This document shows positions 13,882-18,444 of a DNA stretch of 18,444 nt, piece after piece. The translations under genes were made by a program, and so were the position numbers. The notes beneath the pieces are model-generated. The model searched no databases. It worked only from the letters and a program-made list of their open reading frames with translations, and had not been told where the DNA came from. The DNA lies in the NCBI GenBank assembly GCA_904501625.1, contig CAJGBR010000028.1, forward strand, positions 1-18,444, in the 5' to 3' direction. This DNA is from an uncultured Rikenellaceae bacterium (GTDB taxonomy: Bacteria; Bacteroidota; Bacteroidia; Bacteroidales; Rikenellaceae). Each line of letters begins with the position of its first letter. Position 1 is the first letter of the stretch.

Positions 13882-16800
13882 TTAAAATGCTGTATTAAGC
13901 ACAAATGAGAATGTTCTTGCGAACGGATAAGATGTACCCATTTCACGTTTAACAGTCGACCATTGTGCGATATCTGACATAGACAAGCTGAGTTTCAATT
14001 GACGAAGGCCGTACTTTTGAATCTTTTCACGGTTGAATTCATAAGACACTTGCAGTGAGTTGAACTTAACATAATTGTTCTTTTGAACCATACGTGAAGT
14101 CGGTTTAGTCAACGATACACGAGCATTGATTGATTTGTATCGAGCGTCTTGTCCTGGAGTATACCAACGGTCGTTCAGAACTCGACGGTCAACGTTGTTA
14201 TACAGAACGTCAACGTTTTCTACTGAACTTACCAAAGTATTGTTGTAAGCATCACCTCCAAATTCATACAAGAATGTTGTAAACATAGACCAGTTTTTGT
14301 AACGTGCACTCAGACGGAATGAACCTGAAGCTGTCGGTTCAGTATCACCTACGCGAGATTGTTCAGAAGCTTCCCAATTTGTAGTTAAAGTACCGTCACG
14401 ACGAACAAATACTTCTTGACCATCAGCCGGGTTGATACCAATTGAACGCATAGCTGTAATACCTGTCAATGATTGACCTTCTTCATATTTCATATAAGGT
14501 TTAGTATACTGAGCCTTTTGGTTCAAGTATGAGTGAACCAGGTCGAAACGGTTTTCCATACCACCTGTCCAAGAAGATGCAGTTGCGCCTTTATAGTATT
14601 CATCGATACGTTCGTTGTAACGAGCAAGAGCATTAGAGATCTTAGTCAATTTACCTTTGTTGTGAGCCAAGTTGAAACCAAAGTCCACGCTGAAATCACG
14701 ATTTCTAACGATTCCGACGCTGATATCGAATTCGATACCGTTATTAACAACTTCACCGATGTTATCTGTGTAAACAGCGAAACCTGATGATGTCGGGAGA
14801 GACATTTCAGTTACCAGATCTTTAGTAACTTTCTTATAGTAGTCGAACTTAACGTCCAATCTGTTATTGAACATTGTCAAATCGAATCCCAAGTCCCAAG
14901 TTGTACAAGATTCCCAAGACAAGTTCGGGTTACCAAGGTATTGCAATGTTGCACCGATACCGGTCATATACCAGTCTTCGTTATCGATGTTGTAGATATT
15001 TTCTGATGCATAAGGTTGGAAACCTGTCTTACCTGTTGTACCAACGTTTGCACGAATCTTCAAGATATCCAAGTTTGAGAAGTCTTTAAAGATTTCAAGT
15101 TTGTGCAAGTTAATACCTGTACCAACTGACCAGAACACACCCCATTTCTTTTCGCTACCAAATTCTGATGAACCGTCCATACGAACTGATGCGTCCAACA
15201 TATAGGTATCTTTGTATGTGTAGTTAGCTGTCAAGAATGCACCCAACAAGTGACTCTTAGAGTCTGTGTAAGTACGATCTTTTTGTGTGTGTGCCCAACC
15301 CGGAGAGTTACGGTCTGCATTAGCGAAACCTTCATACAATGAAGATTCATAGTATGCTTGAGTTCCGTTGATATCGAAACCTGCTGAAGACATCAACATA
15401 TGATCTTCATTCCAATTTTTATTGAATACACCATAGAATTTAGCATTCCAACGATCTGTTGTACGAGTAGATGTATTTAATTCACCACGGCTGAACAAGT
15501 CACCTGATGAACCGATTGATGCGTTATCACCATAAGAACTGTCATTAGGATCTTTGAATTTATTTGCATCTTCTACTCTTCGAGAGATAGACAATGTACC
15601 CTTAATGTAGATTTGATTTGTAAAGAAGTAGTTCAATGCCAAGTTGTTAGCATATTCAACATACTCGCTACGGTCATAGTTCTTAGTGTTCATTACGTTC
15701 CACAACGGGTTCAGTTTTGCAGTTACACCCGAAATCCAGTCATAAGTCTTCACCAATTCACCAGTTTCCATATCATACAAATTATAGTATGGTTTCAAGT
15801 GAGCATAGTCAGAGAAGCTTCCGTAAGGAGAGTTTTCTGCTTTAACAAGGCCGATTGATGCGTTATTCTTGATTTGCAATTTTTCTGTACGATAGTCAAT
15901 AGTCATACCAGCGTTAAGAGTGTTACGTTTAGATTCTTTCATAACACCATTTTGGTTTGAGTAGCGAACGTCCAAACCGATACGAACATCGTCAACACCA
16001 CCTTCTACTGACAAACTGTGGTTGTGGTTGAACATAGTTTCCAGCGGTTGTGACAGCCAGTATGTATCAACACCTTGAAGAATTTGGTTTTTCTTCATAT
16101 GGTACAGTTTATTATAGTTCAGAAGGTTAGTGAATGAATCATCTTCATACCACAAATCGTACAAACCTGCACGTCTTTCAACTTCCAACATTTCTTCTGC
16201 GTTACACAAATCATAAGAAGACAAGTCCGGAGCTGTCACTGACAATGTAGCATTGTAGATAACTGACAACTTACCAGCACCCGGAGCTTCAGTTTCGATT
16301 GTGATAACACCGTTAGATGCACGTGAACCATACAATGCAGTTGCAGCAGCATCTTTCAGGATTGTTACAGTTTTGATACGATAGATGTCCAAGTCGTTGA
16401 TCTTAGTTGCGTCGACTTCGAAACCGTCCAGGATGAACAATGGCAAGTTAGGGTTAGTTGCCAAAGCATAAGAAGTGTTTCCTGAACCTGTAATCTTATC
16501 AAGTTCCTTAACGTTATCGATACCTGAACGACCGCGCATATACATTTCGTTGATTCTGTTAGGGTCAGAACCCATTTCCATATTGACCGGCATACGGATT
16601 GCAGGGTCAAATACGGTCAATGCTGCGAAGAGGTTTGTTGTTGACACTCTCAAGATGTCTTCTTTTTTGAGAGTTGTTTGTGCACCTGTAAATGAGCTTT
16701 TGCTCTTTGCTGCATAACCTGTCACAACGACTTCTTCACTCACTAAGTTGTCAGATTCGAGAACGATTTCCAATGTCGGACGTACTTGACCATCTTTCAT

Positions 16801-17148
16801 CGGAGACAATTTGATAGTCTGAGTCTTCATCCCTACGAATGAAACAACCAGTGTTCCACCGGTTGACGGTATTCTCAAACTGAATTTACCGTTTTTGTCA
16901 GTTGACATACCACGTGTAGTACCTTGCAACGATACAGACACACCAAGCATAGGTGCACCATTCTCGTCTTTAACGATACCAGTGATTGTCTCTTCTTGTG
17001 CTTGACTAGCATAAGAAGCTGCGGCACCAGCTGATAATCCAAAATTACCAGTTGAGCCTTCAGATCCTTCAACATTATGAGTTCCCATCAATAGGAGAAC
17101 CAAGCATAATGCTGACAGACCACGTTTCAAAGGTCTTTTTTGTTTCAT
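13882..17148 (-). CDS. SusC/RagA-family TonB-dependent transporter
   Basis: This 1088-residue outer-membrane transporter imports the SusD-bound ligand using TonB energy. The signal peptide is at about 1-28 and is followed by an unusual Gly/Ala/Ser-rich stretch to about 50. Residues 54-130 form the carboxypeptidase-regulatory-like domain (ITGIVKDENGAPMLGVSVSL, DKNGKFSLRIP, LVVSFVGMKTQTI). A TonB box-like EEVVVTGYA lies at 138-146. The plug domain (about 155-290) contains the SusC hallmark DLDIYRIKTVTILKDAAATA followed by LYGSRASNGVI. The remainder is a beta-barrel ending in phenylalanine (SFVLNTAF). There is no STN domain, so it is not built for classical transmembrane signalling to FecR. It is the first gene of the operon and is preceded by a 131-base leader and the ECF box at 17280-17306. 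Confidence 0.96.
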   Translation of the reverse strand: MKQKRPLKRGLSALCLVLLLMGTHNVEGSEGSTGNFGLSAGAAASYASQAQEETITGIVKDENGAPMLGVSVSLQGTTRGMSTDKNGKFSLRIPSTGGTLVVSFVGMKTQTIKLSPMKDGQVRPTLEIVLESDNLVSEEVVVTGYAAKSKSSFTGAQTTLKKEDILRVSTTNLFAALTVFDPAIRMPVNMEMGSDPNRINEMYMRGRSGIDNVKELDKITGSGNTSYALATNPNLPLFILDGFEVDATKINDLDIYRIKTVTILKDAAATALYGSRASNGVITIETEAPGAGKLSVIYNATLSVTAPDLSSYDLCNAEEMLEVERRAGLYDLWYEDDSFTNLLNYNKLYHMKKNQILQGVDTYWLSQPLETMFNHNHSLSVEGGVDDVRIGLDVRYSNQNGVMKESKRNTLNAGMTIDYRTEKLQIKNNASIGLVKAENSPYGSFSDYAHLKPYYNLYDMETGELVKTYDWISGVTAKLNPLWNVMNTKNYDRSEYVEYANNLALNYFFTNQIYIKGTLSISRRVEDANKFKDPNDSSYGDNASIGSSGDLFSRGELNTSTRTTDRWNAKFYGVFNKNWNEDHMLMSSAGFDINGTQAYYESSLYEGFANADRNSPGWAHTQKDRTYTDSKSHLLGAFLTANYTYKDTYMLDASVRMDGSSEFGSEKKWGVFWSVGTGINLHKLEIFKDFSNLDILKIRANVGTTGKTGFQPYASENIYNIDNEDWYMTGIGATLQYLGNPNLSWESCTTWDLGFDLTMFNNRLDVKFDYYKKVTKDLVTEMSLPTSSGFAVYTDNIGEVVNNGIEFDISVGIVRNRDFSVDFGFNLAHNKGKLTKISNALARYNERIDEYYKGATASSWTGGMENRFDLVHSYLNQKAQYTKPYMKYEEGQSLTGITAMRSIGINPADGQEVFVRRDGTLTTNWEASEQSRVGDTEPTASGSFRLSARYKNWSMFTTFLYEFGGDAYNNTLVSSVENVDVLYNNVDRRVLNDRWYTPGQDARYKSINARVSLTKPTSRMVQKNNYVKFNSLQVSYEFNREKIQKYGLRQLKLSLSMSDIAQWSTVKREMGTSYPFARTFSFVLNTAF

Positions 17149-17279
17149 AATTAAAATTTTTAGTTATTGGGTGTTTTTCATTCTTGCCCTAAATCATTCA
17201 TACACAAACACCAAAATACCGTTCCGATTCTTATGCAAGAATAAACAGCACCTTGGGGGATACAATAAATTTTATTACT
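17149..17279 (-). other. susC leader with competing inverted repeats
   Basis: If transcription starts just downstream of the box at 17280-17306, susC has a leader of about 110-125 bases. Three pairings can be drawn: a local hairpin ATTCTT (17227-17232) with AAGAAT (17237-17242); a long-range pairing ATTCTTGC (17180-17187) with GCAAGAAT (17235-17242); and TTGGGTGTTT (17167-17176) with AAACACCAA (17206-17214, one bulge). The first two use the same bases, and the last two cross each other. This could allow alternative leader structures; AT-richness makes chance pairing possible. Confidence 0.35.
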
Positions 17280-17306
17280 GACACCTAAAATTCCATAATG
17301 GGTGAC
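17280..17306 (-). promoter_or_regulatory. ECF-sigma promoter-like box upstream of susC
   Basis: On the minus strand this reads GTCACCC (17306-17300), 14 bases, GGTGTC (17285-17280). The same element with identical spacing lies in front of the sigma factor gene at 17875-17901, and 8 of the 14 spacer bases also agree. GTCACCC would be the -35 element and GGTGTC the -10 element of a promoter read by the neighbouring ECF sigma factor. The box begins 20 bases after the sigma stop codon and ends 131 bases before susC. The two half-sites are also near-palindromic (GTCACC/GGTGTC, one mismatch), so a dimeric-regulator operator is an alternative. Confidence 0.7.
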
Positions 17307-17326
17307 AATTTGAATGAAAAAATTCA

Positions 17327-17824
17327 CTATTTCTGCTTAGACATTTGGTCTTTCAGGAATTTGTTGGCTCTCTGAAGGTGAGTTTTGACAGTATTGACCG
17401 AGATATTCAGTTTTTCAGCAGCAGCCTTATAGGAATAATTTTCGACTTTACAGAGCAAAAATACCTCACAACAACGTGCCGACAGATTATCCATCAGCGT
17501 CATCAGTTGAGTTAAATCTTCGGAAGATTCAGATTGCAATTCGAGTTGATCATCATCTGCGATTGTTTCCGTGTAGGCATTAATTCGTTTTTGGTATCTG
17601 TATTGTCTGCGTAGCTCATTAAGACAGCGGTTACGCACCGATCGCATTAGGTAAGATCTTTTATTAAATACGGAATCCAGATTTGTTTCTGAATCGCACA
17701 AATCGACAAAAATATCTTGGACCAGATCCATTGCAGTCTGTTCTTCTTTCAGTATCAAGACTGCATAGCTGACCATATCTTCGTAATGTTCTCCTATCAG
17801 TTTTACGATATTACTATCCATCAT
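17327..17824 (-). CDS. ECF-family RNA polymerase sigma factor
   Basis: This 165-residue sigma-70 family protein directs RNA polymerase to a specific promoter set. Region 2 spans about 5-75: HYEDMVSYAVLILKEEQTAM, DLVQDIFVDLCDS, then RSYLMRSVRNRCLNELRRQ. Region 4 spans about 105-160: LMTLMDNLSARCCEVFLLCK, YSYKAAAEKLNISVNTVKTH, LQRANKFLKDQM, with a clear helix-turn-helix. Length and motifs fit the Bacteroidota ECF sigma factors linked to SusC/SusD loci. The frame could begin at GTG 17827, ATG 17824 or ATG 17821; I prefer the first ATG. It lies 178 bases upstream of susC on the same strand. No anti-sigma gene of FecR type is adjacent on either side, which is unusual for this class. The shared 27-bp box in front of it and of susC suggests that it drives both. 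Confidence 0.93.
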   Translation of the reverse strand: MMDSNIVKLIGEHYEDMVSYAVLILKEEQTAMDLVQDIFVDLCDSETNLDSVFNKRSYLMRSVRNRCLNELRRQYRYQKRINAYTETIADDDQLELQSESSEDLTQLMTLMDNLSARCCEVFLLCKVENYSYKAAAEKLNISVNTVKTHLQRANKFLKDQMSKQK

Positions 17825-17874
17825 CACTAATCCACGCGGGGGGTATTTGGGGAGATTTTACAATATTATAAATA

Positions 17875-17901
17875 GACACCGTAAATTTTATATCGGGTGA
17901 C
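17875..17901 (-). promoter_or_regulatory. ECF-sigma promoter-like box upstream of the sigma gene
   Basis: On the minus strand this reads GTCACCC (17901-17895), 14 bases, GGTGTC (17880-17875), the same as the box at 17280-17306. Its downstream edge lies about 50 bases before the sigma start codon, a normal promoter distance. In both copies a run of Cs in the would-be transcript follows after 20-22 bases (complement at 17849-17852 here, 17255-17259 for susC). A box in front of its own gene points to positive autoregulation. Confidence 0.7.
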
Positions 17902-18066
17902 AAAAAACTTCTAAAAATTATATTGACAATTTTTTTACCATCATTGCAGTCTGTTTTTTGTACGTTTTGCTACGACTGCAACATTGTCGTAACCCGTAGC
18001 CTCAATCTGCAAAATTCAAATCTGACAACTATTCTCTCCTCATAAAATATTCTTTAATTTTAAAAT
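17902..18066. other. Divergent intergenic region with a small inverted repeat
   Basis: No gene is visible between the sigma box and the ABC ATPase promoter. It contains TACGAC (17971-17976), nine bases, GTCGTA (17986-17991), a perfect 6-bp inverted repeat in otherwise AT-rich DNA. It could be a regulator site for either divergent unit, but there is no second copy in the window to support this. Confidence 0.35.
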
Positions 18067-18097
18067 TTTGTTATGCCAAATTTTTACCATAACTTTA
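18067..18097 (+). promoter_or_regulatory. Bacteroides-type promoter for the ABC ATPase gene
   Basis: TTTG at 18067-18070 is followed by 19 bases and TAACTTTA at 18090-18097, which matches the TAnnTTTG box except for the last base. It would start transcription near 18104 and give a leader of about 90 bases before the ATG at 18194. Confidence 0.5.
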
Positions 18098-18193
18098 TGC
18101 TGGAAATGTATTTTTTGTTTCAAACAATCAACAATTCAGACATTTCCTAACACTAAGACAAGTAAATGTTATAATTCAAACCTTAATACGTAT

Positions 18194-18444
18194 ATGGAAG
18201 AACCAATCGTTAAAGTCGAACATTTGTCACACCGTTACTCAGTTCAATGGGCAATTCGCGACATTAATTTCGATATTACAGAAAATGGCATCTACGGGCT
18301 ACTCGGCTCAAACGGTGCCGGCAAGTCAACCACAATGAACATTATGTGTGGAGTGCTCCGTCAAACCGAAGGAGACGTTTTCATCAAAGGCATCAGTATG
18401 AAGAAGAATCCAGTTGAAGCAAAACGTCACATCGGATTTCTCCC
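18194..18444 (+). CDS. ABC transporter ATP-binding protein (partial)
   Basis: The first 83 codons of an ABC ATPase are visible before the window ends. VKVEHLSHRYSVQWAIRDIN is the usual N-terminal strand with the A-loop tyrosine (Tyr15). LLGSNGAGKSTTMNIMCGVL contains the Walker A motif GSNGAGKS at about 38-45. GDVFIKGISMKKNPVEAKRH, then IGFLP, leads into the Q-loop region. The pattern (YGLLGSNGAGKSTTM, IKGISM, IGFLP) resembles ATPases of ABC-2 type exporters, the group that includes GldA and NatA. The signature motif, Walker B and any permease gene lie beyond the edge. The start is ATG at 18194. It is transcribed divergently from the sigma factor, so it probably belongs to a separate unit. Confidence 0.92.
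   Translation, partial: MEEPIVKVEHLSHRYSVQWAIRDINFDITENGIYGLLGSNGAGKSTTMNIMCGVLRQTEGDVFIKGISMKKNPVEAKRHIGFL

Noticed and set aside
1..18444. CRISPR arrays, tRNA or rRNA genes, invertible segments
   Set aside because: Reading both strands I saw no regularly spaced repeats, no tRNA-like cloverleaf blocks, no rRNA-like sequence, and no paired inverted repeats around a promoter.

Overview
The window looks like chromosomal DNA of a Bacteroidota (Bacteroidales-type gut or oral) bacterium. Evidence: a SusC/SusD pair with two accessory lipoproteins, a Bacteroidota-style ECF sigma factor, the long form of urocanate hydratase, lipoproteins with acidic residues after the lipobox cysteine, weak Shine-Dalgarno sites, and at two places a TTTG-N19-TAnnTTTG-like Bacteroides promoter. 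I cannot name the genus.

Region 1 (1-1536) is accessory and decayed. It holds the start of an IS-type transposase gene (minus strand, running off the left edge) and two relics of WYL-family N-termini (154-480 and 1234 onward). Between the relics lies one intact small ORF (582-1208) with a PD-(D/E)XK nuclease-like signature and an exact Bacteroides-type promoter.

Region 2 (8302 down to 1470, minus strand) is a compact histidine-utilisation operon: bifunctional ftcD (formiminotransferase-cyclodeaminase), hutU, hutH, hutI, then a small TIGR04076-like protein. It ends at a strong intrinsic terminator (1470-1515). Adjacent genes overlap by one base or lie 1-8 bases apart. The four enzymes convert histidine to urocanate, imidazolone propionate and formiminoglutamate, then to glutamate plus 5,10-methenyl-THF and ammonia. 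The small fifth protein has no assigned role.

Region 3 (8303-9914) has two single-gene units on the minus strand, each ending in a clear hairpin terminator: a secreted protein of unknown family (8472-9176) and desulfoferrodoxin, a two-iron superoxide reductase (9314-9688).

Region 4 (9863-17901, minus strand) is an outer-membrane uptake locus: ECF sigma factor, SusC-type TonB-dependent transporter, SusD-like lipoprotein, DUF4843-type lipoprotein and PKD-like lipoprotein, closed by a terminator. No degradative enzyme and no FecR-type anti-sigma gene lies inside it, and SusC lacks an STN signalling domain. The most interesting observation is a 27-bp element, GTCACCC-N14-GGTGTC, on the same strand with the same spacing in front of both the sigma gene (17875-17901) and susC (17280-17306). 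It is probably the promoter recognised by this sigma factor, implying autoregulation plus direct control of the transporter operon.

Region 5 (17902-18444, plus strand) is a divergent gene for an ABC transporter ATPase, cut by the window edge, with its own Bacteroides-type promoter candidate.
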